The notes under the pieces are model-generated. The model was not told where the DNA came from. It worked only from the letters and a program-made list of their open reading frames with translations, and ran no database searches. The position numbers were made by a program, and so were the translations under genes. Positions 59,375 to 63,288 of a stretch of DNA of 64,000 bases are shown here, piece after piece; positions within the stretch are counted from its first letter, which is position 1; every line of letters begins with the position of its first letter. Origin of the DNA: Patella vulgata. Taxonomy: Eukaryota > Mollusca > Gastropoda > Patellidae. The DNA is taken from the NCBI RefSeq assembly GCF_932274485.2, contig NC_065885.2, positions 1,555,001-1,619,000 on the forward strand. Reading direction: 5' to 3'.

Positions 59375-62300
59375 CAAAGTAAGCAGCTTCGATTGCTCCT
59401 TTTCCTACAAAAATTTCCCAATTCAAATTGCACTTGTTGCCGTAGATATAAGAATTACTATAGTATCATTCTATCTCATATATCCATATCATCATCGATT
59501 TTTGTCGACATATTTGACATAGGTGTCTTTCATAGAGAGATATGACAGTTGACATTTTATTTGACCTTTAGATGACCTTGTGTTAAATAATTATTATCCT
59601 TAAATATTTTCTAAACAATATGAAAATATTGGATATATAAATTTATAATATTGTTTATACATCTGTCAATAATCATGTTATTTTATAGATCAGAACACAA
59701 CTTGGTATGTCAGAAGAAGAAGATCAAAGGGGAGCTGCGATTGCGTGTTACCTGGCTCAACAGGGGGCTGATCTCTACCATAAAAACCATGTGGAGAAAA
59801 CTCCGTTAGATATTATAAACGACGCTCAAGTAGAAAAACATGTCAAACAATTCGCAGACAACTTGTAAGTTTTATTTATAAGTCTATAGGGGTGTGGCTT
59901 GTATTTATAAGTCTAGAGGGGTGTAGCTTGTATTAATAAGTCTAGAGGGGTGTAGCTTGTATTTATAAGTCTAGAGGGGTGTGACTTGTATTAATACGTG
60001 TAGAGGGGCGTGTGGCTTGTATTAATAAGACAAGAGAGGTGTGGCTTGTATTTATAAGTCTAGAGGGCCGTGGCTTGTATTAATAACTCTAGATGGGTGT
60101 GGCTTGTATTTATATGTCTAGAGGGGTGTGACTCAAAGTGTTTTTAACAGCATCCTAAATAGTTTTTGGTTTAGTTATAAAGATACTCAAGATGATGTTA
60201 ACAATATTAAAACTGTAAGGTGATTGCCCTGTATACCAGATAAACTGTAAGGTGATTCCCCTGTATACCAGATAAAACTGCTTTTGGTAATCTGATTACC
60301 TTTAAAAATGACTTCTTCTAATCGCTGTATAAATAAAGTGAAATAAATTGAACCATATGTTAGTCCCAAAATGACCTAGTTTGTGTCAAGCAGCTGTCAT
60401 GATTGGTTGAGATATTTTTTATGCAATCGGCACATACGTTGTACTCCAAAATTCTCCTTTTCACTCGATTGACACTATTTTTAGAATTGAGAGAATTTAA
60501 TTCCAGAACGTTCAATCGAGTATCCCCTCTCCCTCTCTGGATGGGGGGTTGTATGGCTGAATGGTAAGCATGTGTGCGCTGTATCATAAAGTCTGTCATT
60601 GAGTCGATTGGCGTGGTTTCGAATCCCCGGTTGTACGTGACAAGGAGTAGGGTCGCCTGTCCAACCTTGTGGGTTTTCTCCAGGTCCTCTGGTTTCCTCC
60701 CACTGCTAAAGACCCATACGCGCAAGCGAATTATTGAAATAAAGTTAAACCATATGTTAGTCCCGAAATGACCTAGTTTGTGTCGAGTGGACGTTAAACC
60801 CCATTTGTCTCTCTCTCTCTCTCTCCCTCTCTGGTATTTGATTTTAAACTGAAAGAGGTATAACTTCTATGGGCTGTAAATAAATAATTTTGTTGATCGT
60901 TTCAGTGCTGCTGGTAAGAAATCGGAACCGTCACCAGATCCATCACCAGCGCCCCCTACTGGTGATTATATTGAATGTGAGATTTGTTGTGAACAACAAG
61001 CTAATGTGACCTTTGAACCCTGTGGTCATGTGATATTATGTGTCGAATGTTGTATTAAAGTAAAAAGATGTCTGACGTGTAAAGAAACTATCACTATGAA
61101 GAAAGGACCAGGTAAGACTTCAAATTTTTATTATATTTATTTTGTTTTTTGTCCCCCGCCTTTCGAAGAAAGCAGGGGACTATTAAAATGGGTTCGTCCG
61201 TCTGTCTGTCTGTCTGTCTGTCCGTCTGTCTGTCCGTCACACTTTTTGGGACACAATAACTCTCTTCCTAATTGAGCTAGAATGTTCAAACTTGGTGTAT
61301 GTGTTTATTAGGTCAATGCCTTGATGGAGTTCAAAGATGAGCATTTTCCGCTTAGGGTAAGCAGAGATAAGCAATTTGATTGGTTGATGCTTTGGGACAC
61401 GATAACTCTCTTCCTAATTGGGCTAGAATGTTCAAACTTGGTGTATGTGTTGATTAGGTCAATGCCTTGATGGAGTTCGAAGATGAGCATTTTCCGCTTA
61501 GGGTAAGCAGAGATAAGCAATTTGATTGGTTGATGCTTTGGGACACGATAACTTTTAATTGAGCTAGAATGTTCAAACTTGGTGTATGTGTTTATTAGGT
61601 CAATGCCTTGATGGAGTTCGAAGATGAGCATTTTCCGCTTAGGGTAAGCAGAGATAAGCAATTTGATTGGTTGATACTTTGGGGCACGATAACTCTCTTC
61701 CTAATTGAGCTAGAATGTTCAAACTTGGTGTATGTGTTGATTAGGTCAATGCCTTGATGGAGTTCGAAGATGAGCATTTTCCGCTTAGGGTAAGCAGAGA
61801 TAAGCAATTTGATTGGTTGATGCTTTGGGACACGATAACTTTAGTTCTAATTAAGTGAGATTGATGAAACTTGGTGTATAGTTTCATTACAGTAATACCT
61901 TGACTAAGTTTGATAATGAGCATTTTCTGCTCAGGGTAAGCAGAGCGATACGCAATTTGATTTTTATATGTGTCCTCTAATTATTTTCCTATTTCGGCGG
62001 GGGACATCAGCCTCACTGTTGGCTTGTTTACTCCATTGTACTAAAACTGTACATGTCCTAATCGCTGGTCGGTAATTGTGGTATAAGCGTCAAATCGCCA
62101 TGTGGTGCAAGGACCGTACAGGTCCTAGTCGCTACATGTTACTTGAACCAAACTGTTGCTAGAAGCATACAGGTTATGATCGCTGTATGGTGCTAGAACC
62201 GTACAAGACCAAATTGCCATGTGATGCTAGGACAATACAGGGCCTTATTACCATGTGATGCTAGGACAATACAGGCTGTAATTGCCATGTGATGCTAGGA

Positions 62301-63288
62301 CAATACAGGCTGTAATTGCCATGTAATGCTAGGACAATACAGGCTGTAATTGCCATGTGATGCTAGGACAATACAGGCTGTAATTGCCATGTGATGCTAG
62401 GACAATACAGGCTGTAATTGCCATGTGATGCTAGGACAATACAGGCTGTAATTGCCATGTGATGCTAGGACAATACAGGGCCTAATCACCACTCTCATTC
62501 TTTTATCTCTTTTCAAACTATGGACAGTTAATTAATGACTGAAATCAGCTGTTCATGACCGTAACTACAAAGCTTACTTGAAACCACAGCTGGGGATTTC
62601 AGAATCTCTCTTCACCAATACCAAAGCAAATAACCTAGTTTGTCTCAAGTAGATTTTAAACTCCATTTCTCTCTCCTCTCTCTCTCCCTCTTTTTCTCTT
62701 TCCCCCTCTCTCTCCCTCCCCTCTCTCTCTCTCTCCCTCTCTCTCTCTCTCCCCCTCTCTCTCCCTCCCCTCTCTCTCTCTCCCCTCTCTCTCTCCCCCT
62801 CTCTCTCCCTCCCCTCTCTCTCTCCCTCCCCTCTCTCCCTCCCCTCTCTTCCCCCTCTCTCTCTCCCCCTCTCTCTCCCTCCCCCTCTCTCTCTCCCCCT
62901 CTCTCTCCCTCCCCTCTCTCTCTCTCTCCCCCTATCCTCCCCCTCTCTCTCCCTCTCTCTCTATTTGAAATAACCATCCTATTAATATTTTCTTGGGAAT
63001 GCATTTTTAAATAAATTTAATCGTATGATCATATTATTCATTACAGATGGAACAACAATAAGTACTAACTATCATTCACTTCCCGAGAATCTCATGTCAG
63101 AAGCGGCACTTCTGAAAAAACGACTACAAGATATGGAGGACCAACAGACGTGTCCGGTTTGTATGGAGCGGAGAAGAGATCTCGCATTTATCTGCGGTCA
63201 TACCGTCTGCGCGCACTGTGCTGGTTCGCTGAAACTCTGTCCAATTTGCCGTAAACCAATCACCAAGAAAATACCCATTTTTTCTTAA
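31143..63288 (+). CDS. mib2: E3 ubiquitin-protein ligase Mind bomb 2 (MIB2), 17 recognised coding exons
   Basis: RING-type E3 ligase; the family ubiquitinates Delta/Jagged-type Notch ligands and so promotes their endocytosis in the signal-sending cell. Spliced exons give 931 codons. Order by residue: MIB/HERC2 1 (1-73), ZZ finger (80-126), MIB/HERC2 2 (152-232), Mib repeats (245-390), ankyrin repeats (about 425-780), RING (801-840), second RING (about 882-917) ending at KKIPIFS. It matches human MIB2 along its whole length and, like MIB2, has two RING fingers where MIB1 has three. All 16 introns have GT and AG ends with frame kept. The ATG at 31143 has A at -3 and G at +4, but the exon is open upstream to its acceptor at 31119, so an upstream coding exon is possible. 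Introns 1 and 6 are each over 9 kb, the rest mostly under 1.5 kb. No break is seen in the coding sequence. Confidence 0.96.
31545..31690. repeat. 25-bp tandem repeat, about 6 units
   Basis: Units of CTTAGGTTTCAGAGCCTTTC plus CTGCT. It directly follows a 24-bp CCAAACTTTCCCACTCCTGA-type repeat (31435-31500). Confidence 0.9.
32066..32165. mobile_element. Family 2 MITE fragment
   Basis: GTTAAACAGGCATTATGTAC, AAAGCTAAATC and a diverged GTCTTGAAGTGTTATTTGAA block match one end of the family 2 MITE. Confidence 0.5.
32475..32760 (-). mobile_element. SINE-B copy, minus, diverged
   Basis: AAATGGGGTTTAAGCCC at the left, CAGCAGCACTACGGACTATT in the body, and the tRNA-like head complement GGTTGGCGAGACAGCGTCTT then ACCCACTAAGC at the right. 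Confidence 0.7.
34069..34317 (-). mobile_element. TIR element family 3, minus
   Basis: Right terminus GATCTGTGTTTTAATCAG is the inverted terminal repeat seen at 20264. The body TATAACAACTCTTCCAGATC and GCGGCTTTTTACCCTATGAC matches the copies at 20264-20747 and 58048-58274 in reverse. Confidence 0.72.
34911..35522 (+). repeat. Left arm of a 0.6-kb inverted repeat
   Basis: Matches the reverse complement of 38688-39313 almost throughout. It consists of a SINE-A copy (34911-35150) joined to about 370 bp of unique sequence ending TTTGTGCAAGACG. The SINE parts of both arms share variants absent from other copies (CACCGCTAAAG, CAAATTGTTGAAA, GAAGTGACCTGG), so the whole block was duplicated as one unit. 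Confidence 0.9.
35523..35660 (+). mobile_element. SINE-A 3' fragment
   Basis: TTTCCTCCCACTGGTAAAGA through GACCCCTATGCACAAGCG to the CT tail; 5'-truncated exactly at the end of the inverted-repeat arm. Confidence 0.85.
35690..35970 (+). mobile_element. SINE-B copy with tRNA-like head
   Basis: Head TTGGTGAGTAAGACGTTGGC, then TCACTAACCGACAGGTCAGG and box B-like GTTCGATCCCG, body GACAGTGTGGAATTCG and GGCCTTTTGCCACTGACTGG. Confidence 0.75.
35949..36140 (+). mobile_element. TIR element family 3, partial
   Basis: Terminus CTGGTTAAAACACAGATCCC, then TTTACTTGTCATTACTACCC and GATGTGAGGGATTAGCCAAT. The right terminus is not clear. Confidence 0.6.
36850..36912 (+). mobile_element. SINE-A 3' end fragment
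   Basis: CGCGAAATGACCTAATTTG then CGAGTGGACTTAAACCCC with CT tail; only about 60 bp remain. Confidence 0.8.
37473..37756 (+). mobile_element. SINE-A copy, full length, with long CT/C tail
   Basis: Head GGTTGGATGGCCGAATGG, body ATTATTGAAATAAAATTGAA, tail of about 18 CT units followed by a run of about 20 C. Confidence 0.9.
37790..38275. repeat. 46-bp minisatellite, about 10 units
   Basis: Unit CTGATGGTCTAGAGAGTTGA, TTATAGTCTGTTTACATCTG, TGTCAT; most units differ at one or two sites, one is shortened near 38010. Confidence 0.96.
38500..38680 (+). mobile_element. SINE-B fragment, degraded
   Basis: GACAGGAACTGTGTCTAGTC through AGAACAGTAGGACGTTAAAT; many substitutions. Confidence 0.65.
38688..39313 (-). 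repeat. Right arm of a 0.6-kb inverted repeat
   Basis: Begins CGTCTTGCACAAAAACC and ends GGCCATCCAACCCC, the reverse complement of the left arm. Spacing between arms is about 3.2 kb. The SINE-A part is 39060-39313. Confidence 0.9.
40130..40376 (+). mobile_element. SINE-B copy
   Basis: TTGTCAGTGGTGTAGGAC through AGTAGGATGTTAAACCCCAT and CATTT tail. Confidence 0.82.
40415..40640 (+). mobile_element. SINE-B copy
   Basis: AGGGCCTGACAAGGATAGTT through AGCAGAACAGTAGGATG and a CT tail rather than CATTT; 80 bp upstream of mib2 exon 2. Confidence 0.82.
40720..40891 (+). CDS. mib2: mib2 exon 2: ZZ zinc finger
   Basis: Acceptor TTTTTAG, donor GTAAGTT, ends phase 2. The ZZ finger shows CDSC, CNKC, CTLC and HDLAH spacing ([20 protein letters not shown] then [16 protein letters not shown]). 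The counterpart in human MIB2 is PNIICDCCKKHGLRGMRWKC. Confidence 0.97.
40892..41735. other. mib2 intron 2: SINE-A, SINE-B head, SINE-A
   Basis: Almost the whole intron is three SINEs in plus orientation: SINE-A 40920-41205, SINE-B (tRNA-like head GTGGCTCGGTGAGTAAGACG, box B-like CGTTCACTCCC) 41210-41420, SINE-A 41425-41672. Confidence 0.85.
41736..41842 (+). CDS. mib2: mib2 exon 3: start of second MIB/HERC2 domain
   Basis: Acceptor TTTTTCAG, donor GGTAAG. Reads [20 protein letters not shown] then QDG, like human GIFQGAKVVRGPDWEWGSQD. Confidence 0.96.
41843..42336. other. mib2 intron 3: SINE fragments
   Basis: SINE-A pieces at 41905-41975 and 42047-42157, a tRNA-like head at 41985-42040 (GATGCTGGCTCGCTAACG), and a SINE-B fragment at 42158-42305 ending GGGCAAAATTTCCCTCAT just before the pyrimidine tract of exon 4. 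Confidence 0.75.
42337..42531 (+). CDS. mib2: mib2 exon 4: rest of second MIB/HERC2 domain
   Basis: Acceptor TTTTACAG, donor GGTAAG. Reads [20 protein letters not shown], then [20 protein letters not shown], then [20 protein letters not shown]. Closer to MIB2 (DIRGWDVETGRSV) than to MIB1. A SINE-B fragment ends only about 30 bp upstream of the acceptor. Confidence 0.97.
42872..43008 (+). CDS. mib2: mib2 exon 5: first half of Mib repeat 1
   Basis: Acceptor TGTTTAG, donor GTAAGT, ends phase 0. Reads [20 protein letters not shown] then [14 protein letters not shown], identical to human MIB2 over [15 protein letters not shown] except the first residue. Confidence 0.97.
43233..43343 (+). CDS. mib2: mib2 exon 6: second half of Mib repeat 1
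   Basis: 37 codons in phase 0: [19 protein letters not shown] then [11 protein letters not shown]. The following intron carries the LTR retrotransposon. Confidence 0.97.
43421..43513. mobile_element. Small hairpin (foldback) element
   Basis: Arms of about 30 bp, AATCACTGGTTTTATTCTAA then AACACAACGT, and the reverse complement ACGTTGTGCTTTTAGAATAA then AACCAGTGATT, separated by about 30 bp. The inner GATAAGAGAATACTTGTCG recalls the element at 52356-52575. Confidence 0.75.
43675..43922 (+). repeat. 5' LTR
   Basis: 248 bp, begins TGTTATATAG and ends CACATAACA. Carries a TATAAAA motif (43778-43784) and an AATAAA polyadenylation motif (43837-43842), so it can in principle supply both promoter and poly(A) signals. 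Confidence 0.95.
43923..43936 (+). promoter_or_regulatory. Primer-binding site, probably tRNA-Ala
   Basis: TGGTGGAGATGCC directly follows the 5' LTR. It is complementary to a 3' end GCATCTCCACCA, which I recall for invertebrate tRNA-Ala; the tRNA identity is inference. Confidence 0.7.
44826..45818 (+). CDS. gag-like frame of the LTR element
   Basis: About 330 residues from the internal ATG. A capsid-like N-terminal half is followed by a Ser/Arg/Pro-rich region and one CCHC zinc knuckle near 45580-45620, as in nucleocapsid. The frame overlaps the start of pol by a few bases in another frame; the family commonly uses ribosomal frameshifting or similar to express pol. Confidence 0.85.
   Translation: MEKMIDRFDGSVIDRDTARAHILSFEDYLNHQDIAIDDEEFEHISQLFKQSLKGKARLWIEDIEFDSYASLKDQFIDKYSSTKTKLGLCSQYSNIQYDCSLSPSDNLDKIKKLANQLGYNLSQVRDKFISILPTNCKQAVIMASSDDTTAQALAFQAQRYFDVGSNSSPTTAVKEVSFNLSENLSSLRLQSQNSHSPQRRTPAHSDSSRDKSHSPFRVQRPKSPSNSRLRNSQSPFRNNSPIRQSRRVIFCDYCLNPGHTWRSCFARQDDLMSRRRHLSHSFNPTSYQSPYTSDFQSQPSAVDRQGFRQPGGSSRPQRSDQRTHSSRKDF
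45815..50473 (+). CDS. pol-like frame of the LTR element
   Basis: About 1550 residues. In order: aspartic protease (about 45960-46230), reverse transcriptase (about 46850-47430), RNase H (about 47690-48080), a long Ser/Thr/Pro-rich linker (about 48110-48600), integrase zinc-binding region (about 48900-49050) and integrase core (about 49110-49560), then a C-terminal extension. Domain order places it with Ty3/gypsy elements. Confidence 0.9.
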   Translation: MNRGIFDNNAPQIFPQLNHLAKHVSKDINSDVILQLSPFNYCKGSLSDRKSVLILFDSGASKSLISQSVVNSSPYLSSLPVHKLEKCLEFRMGNGQMLSCSTFMFIQVVIQGYSFHLKVYVAPHLVGIDLIFGQDTLSELQGSLHFEDNVFRCKPKRVNFSPTHNVYIKPGHTRYVALYGHVPGLYRNREVLLQKRSDNTCSSFILATLQRNRAVVPISNPGSKTLHLRQSHPLFYFNTGTVFVCDSSDFVQRAEQYSHLKKDDPLLQLSEDEILQQQINLYDNCILSPNEEKDFQRQLSQSREAFSLYGEIGHCSNIEVDINVNDPRPFYIRPYHTTESDKEVIDAELDKLVKLGIIAEGHQSYTSPVLILPKKGTTDKRVVVDFRHLNKRIKRYNHPFPLLSSTLQRIGHAKPTVISCLDLKSAFFSMPLSQNAQQYTGISSYHGGRHFYFKRLTQGLSVSPAIFQAEIDRILSQVPDSRHYCIAHHDDIIVFSKDVQSHSSHLQAVFQALIDNGLKISPRKCSFFRNQVVYMGHLIKINNEGLVTLQPLANRCQAIQHLVRPKSSKEVRRFIGAVNYVSNFLPRLQEVMQPLHQISSKRSKFSWTEEHEKAFQDVKYLLTNPPVLYLPTANGPLSLYSDTSRSATGSYITQIINGKERILGYYSKKLPPACKNYSVTELEMFGLLINITNFQYLLKGVEFTAYVDHSAIVQLLYSKKEPCSQRLTKLIVKLSQYSFKIFYKKGTELVLADFLSRSSTDTDDEIDQVVPTAFTLSELAFPVTQSASRPVTRQYAKQKQIAIPELFPKPSTRTTTVSQPTSSTSTEIPSSIVSSNNISSQSRNSRTHQSKSQQNSSIPLPYIRQPSQNAVPPKPPPVLADTQVSSSNDSIPESRLVDKSVDIDIDGDTPIDLCIPPKPLIHNCERLVTNHFPRQAELDKLYNVIKRKIIRDYNLTFDQNKLRLEQASSPQFKPIYDYLSHNILPSDRKAAKRLKLQAEEYILAEHILFRLLLPKDDRFTLQLVIPESMCTNLIHQYHDSQLCNHQGIVRTYLTMRKLFYFPNMFQRIAQYINTCSTCQKFKPKTDKTRTFHPRIPEEYNVFDKLSIDFKSMPASISGFKHLLVICDEITRFIICVPTKSVDAETVCEALIQKVVCLFGPPSVIVTDAAASFIGKLVTSLCTTLGISQKVISVANHGSLLAERHIRSISDFLKVNLNQYGTDWVRYVSPCCYAYNSFVSPQLGDFCPYELVFGKKPKNLTHLRWQFDGVCRSYFEYVSHLKDKFDHISKTMLELQRCQQESQNISIAHTLSKNPIYGLGQLVYVLKPSSSSLTSNSRKIKADWCGPLVVHQILDRTHYVLSTLDGKVLQDVYSINRLKPCFVRSPNFETKITHIDQLQKELGNIPNNDNLTVLTETNQCFITDECDVILPRFDESDIVSNRSTNPINICHYLPNSTNNHNIAYVDKLSHYQLSEQCKMLQEMSNVSSMELHKARFKCGSLQVLITTSNVKKGQTSSWIPVNSSPVLFNVANGLINDNKLQVTGSLSKYQTLL
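50809..51064 (+). repeat. 3' LTR
   Basis: 256 bp, nearly identical to the 5' LTR, preceded by the purine tract AGGAGGGAGGGA. Its AATAAA (50971-50976) lies in mib2 sense within intron 6. Confidence 0.95.
51113..51470. mobile_element. SINE-B inverted pair
   Basis: A plus fragment (51113-51180: TGGTCAGTGGTTCAGGACGC, then GTTGGCATGTATATAAAAG) abuts a minus copy (51182-51470: GGAATGAAATGGGGTTTAAC through CCATCCTACACCACTATCAA). Confidence 0.75.
52185..52262 (-). mobile_element. tRNA-like SINE-B head fragment
   Basis: CAAACACGGGACAGCCTGGT, TAGCGAGCCAACATCTTACT and CACTGAGCCAC; resembles other SINE-B heads in minus sense. Not a functional tRNA gene. Confidence 0.55.
52356..52575. mobile_element. 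GACGTT hairpin element
   Basis: Arms GGGCGACGTTTCCAAGAGTA, TTCTCTCAACGTTATC (52360-52395) and their inverted counterpart (52536-52570), spaced by about 140 bp. A lone related arm lies at 17555-17590. Confidence 0.7.
52626..52730 (+). CDS. mib2: mib2 exon 7: first half of Mib repeat 2
   Basis: 35 codons in phase 0: [20 protein letters not shown] then [12 protein letters not shown], paralogous to exon 5. Acceptor TATTCAG, donor GTACG. Confidence 0.95.
53275..53455 (+). CDS. mib2: mib2 exon 8: second half of Mib repeat 2
   Basis: [20 protein letters not shown] then [19 protein letters not shown], paralogous to exon 6, then a Met/Asn/Glu-rich linker. Ends phase 1. Intron positions after the two Mib repeats match each other, as expected from an old internal duplication. 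Confidence 0.96.
53480..53745. repeat. 26-bp tandem repeat, about 9 units
   Basis: Units of ACATAAATCACATTATTACA plus ACAATT with variation at both ends of the array; it begins right after the exon 8 donor. Confidence 0.9.
53943..54354. mobile_element. piggyBac-like MITE (family 1), copy D
   Basis: TTAAAGGAGCTAAATCTC at the left and CTTACCTCCTTTAG at the right; internally shortened and diverged relative to copies A and C. The right end is TTAG rather than TTAA. Confidence 0.72.
54406..54548 (+). CDS. mib2: mib2 exon 9: linker and first ankyrin segment
   Basis: Acceptor TTCTACAG, donor GTGGGT. Reads [19 protein letters not shown], then [20 protein letters not shown], the first ankyrin helix pair. 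A family 1 MITE ends 50 bp upstream of its acceptor. Confidence 0.94.
54590..54752 (+). mobile_element. SINE-A 3' part
   Basis: CGTCTGTCCAACTGCGTGGG through TGACCTAGTTTGTGTCAAGT and a short CT tail, in mib2 intron 9. Confidence 0.85.
54984..55132 (+). CDS. mib2: mib2 exon 10: ankyrin repeats
   Basis: Reads [20 protein letters not shown], then [20 protein letters not shown], then YSAFG. Typical TALxxAxxxGHxxIVxLLL ankyrin pattern. Ends phase 2. Confidence 0.96.
55133..55857. other. mib2 intron 10
   Basis: A minus SINE-B fragment (55150-55290), unassigned sequence, a CCGT-rich segment with TGCTGTGGGCGTATATTTTG (55600-55780; also seen near 53175-53207), then a duplicated exon 11 start (55799-55816). 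Confidence 0.7.
55858..56014 (+). CDS. mib2: mib2 exon 11: ankyrin repeats
   Basis: Reads [20 protein letters not shown], then [20 protein letters not shown], then [12 protein letters not shown]. The first 18 bp and the acceptor are imperfectly duplicated 59 bp upstream at 55799-55816. Confidence 0.96.
56015..56610. other. mib2 intron 11: two SINE-A copies in tandem
   Basis: SINE-A copies at 56095-56388 (CT tail of about 23 units) and 56390-56605, both plus, preceded by a short stray SINE-A box B segment (56068-56095). The second runs to the polypyrimidine tract of exon 12. Confidence 0.88.
56611..56765 (+). CDS. mib2: mib2 exon 12: ankyrin repeats
   Basis: Reads [20 protein letters not shown], then [20 protein letters not shown], then [11 protein letters not shown]. 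Two SINE-A copies fill the intron just before it and end within 10-20 bp of its acceptor. Confidence 0.96.
56847..57130. mobile_element. piggyBac-like MITE (family 1), copy E, rearranged
   Basis: Starts TTAAAGGAGCTAAATCAC, then an inner part of the element appears inverted (about 56930-57045), followed by the same part in direct orientation (57045-57130), giving an internal palindrome. The right end is cut by a SINE-B fragment (57128-57215). Confidence 0.7.
57330..57456 (+). CDS. mib2: mib2 exon 13: ankyrin repeat
   Basis: Reads [20 protein letters not shown] then [20 protein letters not shown]; human MIB2 has DAKKEDGFTALHLAALNNHR. Confidence 0.96.
57768..58046 (+). mobile_element. SINE-B copy, full length
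   Basis: GATGCAGGACGGAGGGCCTG through GGACGTTAAACCCCATTTC and CATTT tail; very close to the copy at 27794-28053. Confidence 0.87.
58048..58274 (+). mobile_element. TIR element family 3, left end lost
   Basis: GGGTGATCTGAGGGATTAGC through CATAGGGTCAAAAGCCACTC to the terminus GATGTGTATTTGAATCAG; its left end is replaced by the SINE-B tail. Confidence 0.72.
58479..58806. mobile_element. TTAA-flanked MITE (family 2), copy D
   Basis: TTAA at 58479 and 58803; ACATACATTATACAAGAGCT at the left and TTATCTATGTATCTTTAA at the right. Ends 58 bp before exon 14. Confidence 0.78.
58864..59073 (+). CDS. mib2: mib2 exon 14: ankyrin repeats
   Basis: 70 codons, phase 0: [56 protein letters not shown], then a charged loop. 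Human has EDEEGDTALHVALQRH. Confidence 0.96.
59095..59371 (+). mobile_element. SINE-A copy with CT tail, mib2 intron 14
   Basis: GGGTTGGGTGGCTGAACGTG, box B GGTTTCGATTCC, 3' GACCTATTTTGTGTGGAG and about 20 CT units. The remainder of the intron (59372-59688) shows nothing recognisable. Confidence 0.87.
59689..59864 (+). CDS. mib2: mib2 exon 15: last ankyrin repeat
   Basis: Reads [20 protein letters not shown], then [20 protein letters not shown], then [18 protein letters not shown]. Matches the MIB2 segment AAVACFLALEGADVSYTNHR. Ends phase 2. Confidence 0.95.
59870..60135. repeat. 29-30-bp tandem repeat, about 9 units
   Basis: Units of TAAGTCTAGAGGGGTGTGGC plus TTGTATTTA; starts at the exon 15 donor. 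Confidence 0.92.
60543..60832 (+). mobile_element. SINE-A copy, full length, mib2 intron 15
   Basis: One of the most complete copies: GGTTGTATGGCTGAATGG head, box B GGTTTCGAATCC, body through GTGTCGAGTGGACGTTAAAC and CT tail. A 3' fragment lies at 60345-60395. Confidence 0.9.
60906..61111 (+). CDS. mib2: mib2 exon 16: linker and first RING finger
   Basis: A Pro/Ser-rich linker ([13 protein letters not shown]) precedes the [24 protein letters not shown], then [20 protein letters not shown]3HC4 spacing is complete. Only this RING lies upstream of the C-terminal one, as in MIB2. Confidence 0.97.
61151..62008 (+). mobile_element. Tandem-core element with GTCCCCCGC/GCGGGGGAC ends, mib2 intron 16
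   Basis: Begins GTCCCCCGCCTTTCG and ends TTCGGCGGGGGAC, giving inverted GC-rich ends. Inside are a (GTCT)n stretch and about four units of a 146-bp repeat (unit starts GGGACACGATAACTCTCTTC, ends TTTGATTGGTTGATGCTTT) plus a diverged fifth. Reminiscent of bivalve 'pearl' elements with tandem cores; this link is inference. Confidence 0.75.
62205..62485. repeat. 34-bp tandem repeat, about 8 units
   Basis: Unit GATGCTAGGACAATACAGGC then TGTAATTGCCATGT; central units are almost identical. Diverged precursors extend left to about 62040. Confidence 0.95.
62635..62965. repeat. CT-rich tract on a SINE-A tail
   Basis: Starts AACCTAGTTTGTCTCAAGT (SINE-A 3' end) and expands into 280 bp of CTCTCTCCCTCCCC repeats. 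The long Ser/Leu/Pro and Arg/Glu/Gly ORFs across it are artefacts. Confidence 0.93.
63047..63288 (+). CDS. mib2: mib2 last exon: C-terminal RING finger and stop
   Basis: Reads [20 protein letters not shown] (short helix), then [20 protein letters not shown], then [20 protein letters not shown] and IPIFS with stop TAA at 63286-63288. The C-terminal RING is the catalytic one in Mind bomb proteins; all eight zinc ligands are present. The hydrophobic C-terminal tail after the RING is usual for this family. Confidence 0.97.

Noticed and set aside
61308-61923. Three minus-strand ORFs with the same repeated peptide
   Set aside because: They arise from the 146-bp tandem unit, not from a gene; no start context or domain.
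62640-63014. Long Ser/Pro/Leu ORF and its Arg/Glu/Gly counterpart on the other strand
   Set aside because: Purely the translation of a CT/GA-rich microsatellite.
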